Assembly: GCA_024663395.1 (NCBI GenBank)
Contig: JANFAH010000084.1
Location: 1 to 64,000 of the forward strand
Source of the DNA: Pisolithus tinctorius
Lineage: Eukaryota; Basidiomycota; Agaricomycetes; Boletales; Pisolithaceae
DNA length: 64,000 nt
Direction: 5' to 3'
Within the stretch, counting starts at the first letter, position 1, and each line of letters begins with the position of its first letter. Below, piece by piece: positions 1 to 10,427 of the stretch. The translations under genes and the position numbers were made by a program. The notes under the pieces are model-generated. The model was not told where the DNA came from. It did no database searches and saw only the letters and a list, made by a program, of their open reading frames with translations.

Positions 1-465
1 TTCAATTTTTCTCTTGATGATATTTGCGAGTTTGGGACTCTGTCCATTAGTAGATACCAATATTTGCAAAGGACCATCGCGAATCTGTGATCCGAAGAAA
101 AAGTCGCACGAATCAGGGATATCGGCGACGTTAACCGGGATCTTGAGGTCCCGACATAGAGCACAGATGGTGCGAGATTGAGACACGTCGTCAATTGCAG
201 TCAGGACCATATCAACGCCAGACAAGTCTTCTGCACCTCCGAAAGTGCGGTCATGGTATGTTATAGGGTAAGAACCCTCGATGTATTGCTTGGCAAGTGG
301 ATGCAAGCCGGAGCTTGGGGATATTATCGTCACGCGCGCGTCAGCGGCGAGAACGGACTCGATGCGGCCGGATGCGACATCTCCCCCGCCAACGATGAGA
401 ACATGTTTATCTTTCAGTTGCCAGGCTATGAGCAGAGACGCGCCCCCTAACACCGATGGATGCAT
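1..465 (-). CDS. MET8: Siroheme synthase (precorrin-2 dehydrogenase / ferrochelatase), 5' part, cut by window edge
   Basis: Read on the minus strand from an ATG at 465-463, about 155 codons stay open to the window edge, so the 3' part is missing. Residues ~20-40 form a Rossmann dinucleotide fold with the motif HVLIVGGGDVASGRIESVL. GVDMVLTAIDD, VNVADIPDSCDFFFGSQI and STNGQSPKLANIIKRKIE follow in the order typical of the Met8/CysG N-terminal domain. By family knowledge the enzyme oxidises precorrin-2 with NAD and inserts iron to give siroheme, the cofactor of sulfite reductase. No intron is needed in the visible part. The gene is divergent from the tetraspanin to its right. The family call is firm. 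The ferrochelatase half lies outside the window. Confidence 0.88.
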   Translation of the reverse strand, partial: MHPSVLGGASLLIAWQLKDKHVLIVGGGDVASGRIESVLAADARVTIISPSSGLHPLAKQYIEGSYPITYHDRTFGGAEDLSGVDMVLTAIDDVSQSRTICALCRDLKIPVNVADIPDSCDFFFGSQIRDGPLQILVSTNGQSPKLANIIKRKIE

Positions 466-1057
466 GGTTTGAATTGACCGTCAAAAACCGGTGATGAAGG
501 TGAAGTACGGTTTAGAGATGGCAGGGCGCTCCAAACTGTGATGAAACTCCAGAATAAGCGGCTGCTTTATCCGTAGAAGTCGGCATGCATTGACACACTC
601 ACCAGCTCTTGTGTACGAACTAGGACTCGCCGTGAGTGGTTGCTGCGGCGACGCAAACAAAAGACAACTGATAAGATTTTTATGCTAAAGGGCTCACATG
701 TACCGTGCTACTTGTTTTTAGTGGTCGCGTTCGACTTAGTCGCTCATTCCTTCCTCTCCGCACGATCGCGTCTCACTTCCATCACTCATTCACATCTAGT
801 CTCGGAACAGCATCGCCCTCAACGCGAAGCACTGCACTGACAGTGCCCCACCCATTCCTTCGATTACTACCGAACAACAAATATATATATATTATATAAA
901 TACTCTCCTCAACTGCAGGGCAGCCCATCGACGTTGACCGTCTTCCTCGACTCCTAGCGAGCTTCAGCCGGGCGCTTTGGTTCTTACTCTCCGCGAGAGT
1001 ATCAATATTACACCAATCTTTAATCTTCAACGCACGCCGGTCCTGCCCTTCTCTACG
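466..1057. promoter_or_regulatory. Divergent intergenic region between MET8 and the tetraspanin gene
   Basis: About 590 bp separate two head-to-head start codons, so both promoters should lie here. An AT-only run at 881-899 (alternating TA, then TTATATAAA) lies about 160 bp before the tetraspanin ATG and is the only TATA-like element seen. The small open frames in this stretch show no recognisable protein. Confidence 0.45.
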
Positions 1058-1945
1058 ATGCCGCCTTCGTTCACTATGTTGCCCAAACACCTTATTGCCG
1101 CATGGGCATTTTTCACATTCTGCTTGATGGGTGCAGGCATCCTAACTCTCGTTCTTTCCCTTGTCTGGCGTCAACCCAATCTCCTTCGCAACCTCACCTT
1201 CAGTACCTTTGATCTCACTGGTAAGTAACCTACGGTATTAGTTCTCACTATCTCACGTCGCTTTAAAAACGTCAGCGGGCGCCGTTCTGGGCATTATTTT
1301 ACTGGTGACATCTGTACTGTCCATCGTTCTGATCATCCCACGTGGAAAACGGCCACTTGTTTTCCTCAACTGGTTACTATTGTTGGATGGTGTCGCCATC
1401 CTTTTTGTTGCCACGTTCATCTGGATATACACGCTGCATGAACGCAACAACTATCATGCGGTTTTCGGACGGCAGAGTAATGCGACGAAGATTATGGTCC
1501 AGGACTCGGTATGTCGTTTCACCGAAGCTGGATTCATTTGATCCGTCTGACAGCCAACAGCTGATGTGCTGTGGGTATTTCAATGCGACGGATGAAGTTG
1601 CCTTCGGTGGCAATTTCTGCCCTGATCAGGCCGCAGCAATTGCTGCTAATAGTTTTTGCGTGACTCCGATCGTCCAGCATGTGGACAAGACGCTGAACAA
1701 CGTCTTCAGGTGATACTCATCTTATAGTTTACTCGTAATCTGCTCACCGAAAAGTGTAGTACTATCTATGGTTTCATGGCAATCGTTATCGGACTCTTCC
1801 TCTCTAGCATGTGCATCATCAAACAGGTCAGCTTACTTTAGTCACGTTTCTTCAGTTTTGTTTACCACGCTCATCACAACCACAGAGGCAAGAATTTGAG
1901 AGATTCGAAAAGATAGACACCAAACGCGCAAGTCGTTTTGTATGA
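1058..1945 (+). CDS. Fungal tetraspanin
   Basis: Five exons are inferred (1058-1220, 1276-1508, 1561-1710, then two short ones), ending in a basic tail RFEKIDTKRASRFV and a stop at 1943-1945. Four hydrophobic segments are visible: AAWAFFTFCLMGAGILTLVL, GAVLGIILLVTSVLSIVLII, LLLLDGVAILFVATFIWIY and FMAIVIGLFLSSMCI. Between segments 3 and 4 a large loop carries the tetraspanin CCG motif (MCCGYFNATD) plus two further cysteines (NFCPDQ, SFCVTPI), which would form its disulfides. Tetraspanins organise plasma-membrane microdomains, and fungal members are linked to hyphal and appressorial growth. A frame-consistent upstream codon exists, but the ATG at 1058 sits closest to the first membrane segment. 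Which fungal tetraspanin subgroup it belongs to was not resolved. Confidence 0.82.
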
Positions 1946-2247
1946 GTCAATTCGTTCAAATTTCGTTGAGCCTGGTTGCTCCACCTTCGACATTCTTAGT
2001 TTACACCATGAGAAGGGCTATCTTACTTCAGCTCCCGTTGCTTTTGTTAAAGAAATGGAATGTTCACCTGCATTGTATCTTACTGTATTTGTTATATTTT
2101 CATGTCTTGTCTCCATAGCGGGCAATTACGGTAGCGGTTGTGTTTCAAACAAGGCAATTCCACGTTCCATGCTAACTTCATTGGCCTGGGGTTTGCGAAA
2201 AGTTCGCACGTCTCTCTAGTCCTGAGTCCGGGTCAAGTGTGAGTCTG

Positions 2248-3283
2248 ATGCGCATGCCTAAGGCGCGCAAGAAAAAGGTGCCCGTAACTTCTGATGGGAG
2301 AGACATCGCGTCCCCGGCCAGCAGCAATCCGCACACTACACGAACCGTAATTCGACGCTTCCACATACTACTGAAGAGACAAGGACAGTTGGAAAACAAC
2401 CCCGCGACCACCTCGAATGCAGCAGAACTGAAGAAAATCAATGAAGAGATTGCGATCATGGGGGGATTGGCTGCATATCAGCGCATGTCGAGTGTTGGCC
2501 AAGGTACCGATCGAGGAGGAGGAAGCGAAAGAGTCTTGATTAACTGGCTTGTGAACATGGGTTTCTCAACGAGGGACAACATGTCGAAATTGGGGTAGGT
2601 TAGCCTGTCCCGTCGACGCCATTGAGCGGCTCACGTCGTTACATATCATTATCGCCCAGCTTGCTCGAGGTTGGCGCGCTCAAGCCGGACAACTATGCTT
2701 CGTGTTCGTCGTGGATAGACGCGACTCCAATCGATCTCAGAAGCCGACACCCAGCTATACGCGAACAAGACTTCCTGCTGATGGAAGTGAACGAGAACCG
2801 GGAAAAGTGGGACATCCTCAGTCTCAGTTTGGTTATCAATTTTGTTCCCGAGCCGCGAGACAGAGGTACATACGTCTGTATATCGCATGGGTATAGAATT
2901 CGCAGGTCTCAATTCGCTAACTCAGGTCGGATGCTCTGCCTTGCCCACACTTTCCTCCGTGAATCGGGCTTACTGTTCCTAGTTGTAAGTCGTCGTCCGT
3001 GTCACCTATTCTAGATGGATGACCCCCACACCGCGAGCAGTTGCCTCTACCATGCGTCGAAAATTCTCGCTACCTCACCTTCGAGCACCTCAGCTCACTC
3101 ATGACCACGATCGGATTCTGTGAGGTTGAGAAGAAATGGAAACAAGGAGGGAAAATGGCCTATTGGCTGTACAGGAAAGTGGAGCGAGATACATGTTCTG
3201 ATTTTAGCCCTTTTCGTAAAAGATCTGCCTGCAGACAAGGGAGCTCAAGAAACAATTTCGTCATTCTTCTGCAAGATCTATGA
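2248..3283 (+). CDS. BMT2: 25S rRNA adenine-N(1) methyltransferase
   Basis: Four exons are inferred, with introns near 2597-2658, 2867-2924 and 2984-3040. The basic N-terminus (MPKARKKKVPVTS) suits a nucleolar protein. The helix RRFHILLKRQGQLE is followed by the hallmark run of the Bmt2 family: PIDLRSRHPAIREQDFLLME, SLSLVINFVPEPRDRGRML, LFLVLPLPCVENSRYLTFEH and a C-terminal RQGSSRNNFVILL. The enzyme transfers a methyl group from S-adenosylmethionine to N1 of one adenine in large-subunit rRNA. In-frame ATGs at 2248 and 2254 are both possible starts. The gene lies 300 bp after the tetraspanin on the same strand, and the gap holds nothing recognisable. Confidence 0.88.
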
Positions 3284-3558
3284 TACATTGAACTGCATTA
3301 TGGGTATCTGAGAGGGAACGATTATCATCTGAGTCTTCGGTCGGCCCTTTGGGAACTAGGTATCTGACAGGGCATTTCCTTTGTCGCTTTTCCAGGCAAC
3401 TGGAGGGCACCGACAAGCTGCGTTATGGAGGGAACAAAGTGAATCGCGTTTCGGTAAAGTAGTCGTATGTACATGCGCTTAACCGTACCGGGCACTAGTT
3501 CTCATGGTATTTATGTACGATCCGAAGATGACCACTGCCTTCGACGACAACCACGACA

Positions 3559-5976
3559 ATGACGGTTCCAAGTCGGACGAGCCATTTCTTGTCATGGACC
3601 TGGAGGCGGTCCAGCGCCAAGTTTTTCCGACCATCCCGTCCCAGATTGGACATCCTGCTCCCGAGACCTTATTCAACATCAACGTGGACGGGCTCCGCGT
3701 CAGAACGCGCTAACCAACTTAGAAAGGTCGCAATAGTCTCGTTTGCACTAGGCGCTTTGGGTTGCTATGGATTGCAGAAAGGCGTTAGCAGAAGGGCGGA
3801 CACTGGCGATGCACACATTGTTTCCTCCGTCCACACTTCGGGACCTGCGGTTACGGATTCAGATTTGAGTTCCTCGTTGAACGCATCGAATGTGCCTAGC
3901 GAGTGCAAATCGTTTACATACGGCACGCCTCAAGACGTCAAGAAAGCAATCGAAGAGCTGCGACAAACCTTCCCCCAATCTCGTGTCAGCACTGATCCTG
4001 ACGTGCTCCATTTACATGGGTCCTCGGAGAATTCCTACCACCCATCCTCCCCACACTCGGTCGTGGTACAAGCGAGCAGTACGGAGGACGTTGTCAAAGT
4101 CGTTAACATTTCGCGCAAGTACAGAGTACCTATTATTCCGTACAGTGGTGCCACGAGCCTGGAGGGTCATTTCAATGGAGTGAGTACGATATATCTTCGT
4201 TACGGATGCTGCTGCAGTATCTCATTCAAGTAGCATTCCTCGGGTAGTATATGCCTCGACATGTCGACGATGGATAAAATACTTGAGATTAACGGTGCGT
4301 ATGCCTGGGACTGTTTCTTAAATTCCCTTTGTCTTAGGGGTATCCAGAGGCCGACGGGGATTTAACGTGTCAGGCTGGGGCTCGGTGGGAGGACATAAAC
4401 AGCACGCTTACAGAAAAGGGTATCCCACTGTTCTTTCCGGTAGGTGGACCTTCCCGATGAGCATCGCAGCTTAGACTTAGCTTCGGGTCAGCTCGATCCC
4501 GGTCCTGGCGCTGTGAGTCTTCATGTCGATGCTTGCATGCAGTCTGAACAGTTTCTAAGACCATAGGCGGCATGGTTGGAACCGGCTGTTCTGGGAGTAA
4601 GGGATATCTCATTCCGTAACGGTGTGTTCTGAGCTTCGTAGCGAATGCTGTCAGATATGGAACCGCGAAGGCGGAATGGTTCCTCAATCTCGTGCGTGTG
4701 GTTGCCGTTCGATGTGTTGTATCCCACACAACTCGTTCTATTAGACCGTCGTCCTTCCTTCTGGGAAAGTCATCAAAACACGCAGAAGGGCTCGCAAGTC
4801 CGCGGCTGGATTTGACACCACTAAACTCTTCATAGGCGCAGAAGGGACATTGGGAATTATTACCGAAGGCAAGGAAACTATTCGTGTTATTGGAAAAGCT
4901 ATCTTGACGCGCCATAAAGCTACCCTGCGCCTCACAACTCGAGTCCCGACGAAAGTTGCAATGGCACAGTTCCCCAACGTGGAGATGGCGGTCAACGCCG
5001 TAAATGATATATTAAAAACACCCTACGGTCCTCATATACGTGCGTTCACTTTGTCTCTATAGCGTTCAACGCTTAGGTGTTACTCATAGAGTGTGCTGAG
5101 CTTCTCGATGATAACAGTAAGTTTGAGCGGTCTTGACCTGTTTCGTTCAGACCCAGAGCTATGTAGTGATGTCTGCCATCAATGCCGCGGGTCTCGTTGA
5201 TCGTCCCTACCCTGTACAGGATACTCTATTCTTTAAGCTTCAGGGATCCCCTGAATCCATCATGGAGACCTCTAGAGCTGTTCAAGAAATAGCAAACAAG
5301 TATGGGAGCAGCCGCTTTGAGTTTGCATCGACGGACGAAGAAGCCGAGGAGATTTGGCAGAATAGGAAGTATGCATTGATGTCGACTTTGGGTGCGCATC
5401 CCGGTACCAAGTGTTGGACCACGGACGTATGGTAGGTCTGATCTTTACTCCGTTTGACCGTGCCATTTAACGCCAAGACAGCGTGCCGACGTCCAAGCTT
5501 CCACGGTTGGTCTATGAGACGAAAGCGGATCTAGCGAAGGCTGGCCTCAAGTGTACCATTGTGGGCCATGTTGGGGACGGTGATTTTTAGTTGTTTGCGG
5601 CTAGTGTTTATATCTCATTCCGTTTTATGAACGATTTTCCAGGAAACTTTCACGCCCTTATTCTTTTCTCAGACGAGAAAGAGCTAGAGGTAGTGAATGC
5701 AGCGGTCCACAGATTGGTCCATCGCGCGATCGCCATGGACGGTACTTGTAAGTCCGGCTATCCTTCTACCCTTGTAACGTTGGTCAACATTAGACTCCAG
5801 GCAGCGGTGAACATGGCGTCGGGATTGGGAAAACTGAGTACCTTGTAGAAGAGCTAGGAGAAGGCACGGTTGAACTGATGAAAACGGTAAAACGTGCGGT
5901 GGATCCGCTCAACCTCCTCAATCCGGGAAAGCTGTACCCGCAGAACCATCCAAACCACAGACGTCACGACTCTTGA
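3559..5976 (+). CDS. DLD1: Mitochondrial D-lactate dehydrogenase (cytochrome), FAD-linked
   Basis: An arginine-rich, acid-poor leader (residues 1-50, with [17 protein letters not shown]) and a hydrophobic anchor ([16 protein letters not shown]) indicate the inner membrane or intermembrane space. The FAD-binding PCMH domain starts at [18 protein letters not shown] and [13 protein letters not shown], then [18 protein letters not shown] and [15 protein letters not shown]. The C-terminal FAD-oxidase domain has [14 protein letters not shown] and [18 protein letters not shown], ending [21 protein letters not shown]. Around a dozen exons are needed, most with 45-60 nt introns. One intron (4869-4919) begins with GC. 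By family knowledge the enzyme oxidises D-lactate to pyruvate and passes electrons to cytochrome c. A close FAD-linked 2-hydroxyacid dehydrogenase cannot be excluded. Confidence 0.88.
4869..4919 (+). other. GC-AG intron, 51 nt, inside the D-lactate dehydrogenase gene
   Basis: The frame would read through this stretch without a stop and add 17 residues between GIITE and [10 protein letters not shown]. In FAD-linked lactate dehydrogenases these two blocks are contiguous (GIITEATLRLT). Removing bases 4869-4919 restores that. The donor is GCAAGG after AAG, close to the usual GC-donor consensus, and the acceptor is AAAG. Confidence 0.7.
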
Positions 5977-6322
5977 GCTTCCACCGAAGCTGGGTCGTGG
6001 CCCCGTGGGTTATTCCCAGCCGATTTGGTTACATTCATGTGTGTTATCAGCGTATCTGACAGGGTCCGTTCATACGATAAAAGGGTAGCTTGCAGATGGT
6101 GTCCGTTCGCAATAATGACTCTGGGCGTCCCAAGTCATAATAATAGGTCTAGTGTTGACTCGAATCTTCGGTTGTGTGTGTGGTGCAAGCTGAGTCAGCC
6201 GTGACAAGTATATAACTGCCGTGCCACTCTGCCGAGAGGGCAGTGAACTGCGTGTTTTCCTGTCTACCAACTACCACCAGCACCGTGTAAGACGTATTAT
6301 TGTATTCCATTCGCATTTCACG
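5977..6322. other. Intergenic, presumed MBF1 promoter
   Basis: This 346-bp gap lies between the lactate dehydrogenase stop and the MBF1 ATG. Apart from its position as the MBF1 upstream region, nothing specific (no clear TATA box, repeat or RNA gene) was recognised. Confidence 0.4.
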
Positions 6323-7055
6323 ATGAGCTCCGCCGATTGGGACAGCAAGACCGTCATTGGATTCAGGGCCAAGGCTCCAAAGGTCGCTAGAAATGCTTCT
6401 GACTTGAACGGTGAGCAACTAGTTCCATATTTGATAGTGAGTCACTTGTACTAATCACCTTGCGCTCATACAGCTGTACGTAGCAAACTTTGTGTATGAC
6501 GAGCTAGTCTGAAGTCTGTTTCAGGCGAGGAGGGCTGGGGCCGTGGTTGCGACGGAGAAGAAGACGACGGCTGGTGGGAACAAGGGTCATACTGGTACGT
6601 TGTGTGGCGCTCGTACATGCTACCTTTTATTTTAATATCAACTTGACTCGATTACCAGGGCCGGATCACCAACGTATAGCCAAGCTTGACCGTGAAAACG
6701 AGGTTGCACCTCCCCCGAAGGTCAACCCCACTGTCGGCAAGGTATGAGGTGCGAGTCATGGTTCCGTGCGTTTTCTTAATTGGGTGTTCGGTTATAGGCT
6801 ATCCAAACTGCGCGCATGGAAAAGAGCATGACGCAGAAGGATCTCGCCCAGAAGACCAACGAGAAGCCGTCAGTTATCCAAGATTATGAATCTGGAAAGG
6901 CCATTCCTAACCCCCAAATCCTCGGTAAATTAGAGAGGGCGCTTGGGGTAAAACTACGTGGTGGGTAAAGCTATCGCTGGTATGTTAACGCCTTACTGAA
7001 TGCAGTTGTAGGCGCCGAAATTGGGAAGAAACTGGAGGGGCCGAAGAAATCATAA
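6323..7055 (+). CDS. MBF1: Multiprotein bridging factor 1, transcriptional coactivator
   Basis: The spliced product is about 149 residues, the family's normal size. It begins [20 protein letters not shown]. The conserved block [15 protein letters not shown] and the basic stretch [20 protein letters not shown] follow. Next comes a Cro/C1-type helix-turn-helix ([52 protein letters not shown]). It ends [16 protein letters not shown]1 bridges sequence-specific activators and TBP, and also limits frameshifting on stalled ribosomes. The invariant NAARR block can be made in frame only if a 2-nt exon (6474-6475) lies between two introns. A single-intron alternative with donor 6437 stays open but inserts nine unrelated residues. 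Confidence 0.9.
6474..6475 (+). other. Predicted 2-nt microexon (CT) of MBF1
   Basis: The first exon ends AAC G at 6410, followed by a GTGAGC donor. An intron with a TACTAAT branch-like site ends in CATACAG at 6473. Bases 6474-6475 are CT, followed at once by a near-perfect GTACGT donor, and that intron ends TTTCAG at 6524. Joining G + CT + GCGAGG gives N-A-A-R-R, which matches the family. Joining 6410 directly to 6525 shifts the frame. Confidence 0.6.
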
Positions 7056-7892
7056 GTCGTCGGTCCCTCCGTAGACACTGCATGACGTCTGTACCACCGT
7101 GGATAGACAACATCACCTTATTATCATAGACCTCGGACTTCAAATGTATTGCTTGGAATATCATGCCATTATTGCGACGACATTATTCTCGAACGCCGTC
7201 TTAGTTCAGGTCTGGAGAGAGATTTTTCCTGCCGCGTTAATATCGGCTCGAGCTAGTTGTCCGGTCCCGAAGGGCGGTGTTGCTTATGGGTATCCGTTCC
7301 AGCCAATTACTCTGTTGCCTTGACTGCCACGTAGATACTAGAGTCAGACATGGAATAATATGTGGTGAAAGATCGAGCAGCGTTGTGTTTCTCAAGTGAT
7401 CCCAACGATGCAGGACTTTTCCTGGGTCACGAAGTTCGCGGATTTGGAGTAGTCCATCAGAGCAAGTCTGGAAGCAGGTTCCTACACAGCCGTCCGCTGT
7501 CAGTTTGAGGACTGTGTATTAGTCTAGAAGCTTGATTGTGACATACATCAATAAGTTTATCGGATTATTTATTACGTAATGCGAATCCCAAGCGACGTCC
7601 CTTCTACTTGCACACATCTTTGGGCCAAGCCTGCAGCACATTAGTCCGGATACCAGCTTGTCTATGGGGCTTGAGTAGCAAGCTGTTGACGCCTCATTAG
7701 ACGGTTCTGGTATCTAGACTAATATGTCACCTGCAAACAAACCGAATTCGAAGGAAGGTGATCTTTGTGACTGGTTAAATGGGGTTAGATGTCAGTACGC
7801 CGAACAAGCGTTCAATGAACAGGCTATATTAATATACGAGGTTTGACCTGGAGGCGAAGCTGAGAAGACAACCCTTCTCATTCCCTGAGCGG
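7056..7892. other. Intergenic region upstream of the MFS gene
   Basis: This 837-bp stretch has no recognisable gene. It contains related ATTAGTC elements (7518-7528, 7640-7656 and, inverted, 7707-7723) and a 12-bp palindrome TATATTAATATA at 7825-7836. The palindrome lies about 57 bp before the MFS ATG and could serve as a core promoter element. Confidence 0.4.
7640..7723. repeat. Imperfect inverted repeat upstream of the MFS transporter
   Basis: The arms at 7640-7656 (ATTAGTCCGGATACCAG) and 7707-7723 (CTGGTATCTAGACTAAT) are reverse complements at 15 of 17 positions. A nested 7-bp pair, CAGCTTG (7654-7660) and CAAGCTG (7679-7685), lies between them. The first 11 bases of the motif recur directly at 7518-7528. 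This could be a regulatory palindrome or a worn element end. No transposase or target duplication was seen. Confidence 0.5.
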
Positions 7893-9973
7893 ATGGACAC
7901 ACTCGACAAACCAGATCAGGATGACCTCTCTGGGCAGGACCCCGCCATTCTGGAGCGTGTTGTCTGGAGGAAACTTGATAGATGGGTTCTCCCTATGTGC
8001 ACCGCGTTTCACTTGATTTCTTTCTTCGTAAGTCGTGCTATGCGTGTCGTGCATTTCAACGTCCCTCTCAGTTTAGCTTCCCGGACAATCAGGACAGGAG
8101 TAACATTGGGAATGCGCGTGTTGCCGGTATGCAGACAGCGCTGAAAATTTCAAACTATCAAGTAAGCTTTGACGTTAAATGATGTCTCTGTAGACCGTTC
8201 GATCCCGTCCACAGTACACCATGGCTTTGACGGTCACCTATGTGTAAGCACGTTCATGGGAAGTTGCATTTCTATTGAAATCTTGTAGCCCCTTCATTCT
8301 TATGGAGTTACCATCAAACCTGATCTTAAAAGTCAGTTCACAATTTTGATTGTGTATTGTTCTGACCTTTGTAATTTGTAGTATGTCGGACCAAATCTTA
8401 TGTTACCTACTATGGTTACCTTGTGGGGTATAGTTGCTACAATGCAGGGTATGTGGTACATTCGGATGACTGCTGTCCTATACTTAATTGTGATTCTATC
8501 TAGGACTTGTTACTAGTTACACTGGACTCCTTTTATGTCGATTCTTTCTGGGCTTGACTGAAGGTAAAATCAGAAATGCACAAGATACCGAATCTGTGAT
8601 GAACTGCCATGTCCGATAACAGGTGCCCTCTTTCCAGGACTTGTCCTTTACCTTTCTACTTTCTACCCCAGAGAAAGATTGCAGATCAGGTTAGTCTGGG
8701 GATTATATAACCCTGATGGCAGTGCCCATGAGCTGATGACATTCCCTTCCAGGATAACTACTTTCTATGCCTCAGCATCATTATCGGGCGCCTTCTCTGG
8801 TTTGCTAGCCACTGCTATAACCCAGATGAACGGAGTAGGTGGGAAACCTGGGTGGGCATGGATATTCATCCTTGTATGTTTTGCCCTTCAATTTCACGGA
8901 ACACGATATCCATGGAGCTTCCAGGAGGGATTGTTCACCTTTATATTCGGTATCTTCTCATTTCTTGTTCTGCCTCGATCCCCAGAGACTGCGTACTTCT
9001 TATCTTCGGAGGAAAGATCATATATTGTCTCGAAACTCAAGAGTAGTAGGGCTATCTCTGATGATGACAGGGAGGATCACTTCAGCTGGATAGAAGTGCT
9101 GAGAGCAATTCATTCACCACAAGTTTTGATGCTCTGTGTTGCCGTATTTTTTAACGGTGCGTCAGTTGTCATTTGGGTCTCTTCCTGTGCTATATACATC
9201 AGAACCAGGAACACTGCTGTATGGGCTTGCATTGTAAGTTTCCGCATTTAATGGTGTTCATCTGCCTGACGTTAAATGCGCAGCTTTGAGCCAACAATCG
9301 TCGCTGGCTTAGGGTACACAGGCAATCAGGCACAGCTGATGAGTGTTCCCCCTTTCGCCGTTGCATTTTCAGGTGAGCATGAACTAGTGCCGTGAGTTGC
9401 TAATTGCCGATGCATTTCCAACATACAGCCTCTATAATTTCTGCATTCATTTCTGATCAGTATGGTTGCCGTGGCCTTACAGTGATATTTTTCGCAATCT
9501 GGAGCATAATCGGGCTTTCCATGTTCTATGGTATAGTTAAATGTTTTATACTCCTCTCAATATGCTGACTCGACAACTCAGCAACCACTTCCCACCACAT
9601 CCAATATGCTTCACTCTTCTTCTCTGTGACTGGTCCGTATACAAGTGCTCCAGCTGCCTTCACTTGGGCCGCAAACAACAGTACACCACACATCCGGCGA
9701 GCAAGCAGCATTGCCTTCGTCACTGCTGCAGGTAACCTAGGTGGCATTCTTGCCACCTGGTTGCTTGGCTCCCTGTCACCTGCTCCTGAATATACCGCAG
9801 CTACGATCACATTCATCTCCATCTCCATTGGTCTGGTTGTAGTCTCGTCTCTAAATTTGTTTTACCTCTCACAGGAGAACCGTGCGAAGGCAGAGACGAG
9901 GCTTTCTATGGCAAAACATGATGAACCTGAGTGTTTGGGAGATCGTAGCGCATGGTTCGTGTACACTTTGTAG
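7893..9973 (+). CDS. MFS transporter, anion:cation symporter (DAL5/TNA1-like) family
   Basis: About ten short introns interrupt a protein of roughly 470 residues with ~12 membrane segments. The N-terminus LERVVWRKLDRWVLPMCTAF, then DRSNIGNARVAGMQ after the first segment, PSNLILKYVGPNLMLPTMVT, and the GWAWIFILEGLFT core identify the ACS family of the major facilitator superfamily. C-terminal blocks include GYTGNQAQLMSVPPFAVAF and AAGNLGGILATWLLGSLSP. Known relatives carry allantoate, nicotinate, biotin precursors or other organic anions. The substrate cannot be read from sequence. There is no pathway partner next to it. The exon ends are by eye, so internal boundaries may be off by a codon. 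Confidence 0.82.
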
Positions 9974-10427
9974 GTCATGGTGTTAAAGACGAGAATTCAA
10001 GTGGGTGGGCTTCTATGAAAGCTATCTGCTTAGAACCACACAGCAAGTTAGTGCTCGCTGAAGACCCAATGTGAAAGTTTATGCACCGCATCTACATTCA
10101 CACTTATAGCATCCGACTATCTGACTTATCTTGGTGATGCACTGTCATCTCCGTTATCATATGTTTGATTGTGAGGTGAACACAGTTTGTAAAACCTTTG
10201 GAAGATTTTACAAACTACCCTACATGCACCAGCGTCAGATCCATAACAGACGGAGCTATCACCTCAGATCATTTGTATGTGTGGGTTGCATCAATCTGCA
10301 TAAACAGACACTATTTGTGTATCAACACTGCATATGCATATGATGGCAAGGGTACTCAAAGGTCTTTTAGTATTACAAAGAGCAGTCATACATTATGAAA
10401 AAAACGTCGAAGACGGGTATGACACCA
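9974..10427. other. Convergent intergenic region (MFS / gamma-tubulin 3' ends)
   Basis: These 454 bp lie between two 3' ends. They hold small non-coding open frames and one perfect hairpin (10184-10216). No RNA gene was recognised. Confidence 0.45.
10184..10216. repeat. Perfect 11-bp inverted repeat with 11-bp loop
   Basis: AGTTTGTAAAA at 10184-10194 is the exact reverse complement of TTTTACAAACT at 10206-10216. It sits between two convergent genes and could form a hairpin in either 3' transcript. Confidence 0.6.

Noticed and set aside
10131..10398. Two small open frames between the MFS and gamma-tubulin genes
   Set aside because: Short, Cys/His-rich by chance, in different frames over the same bases, with no family match.
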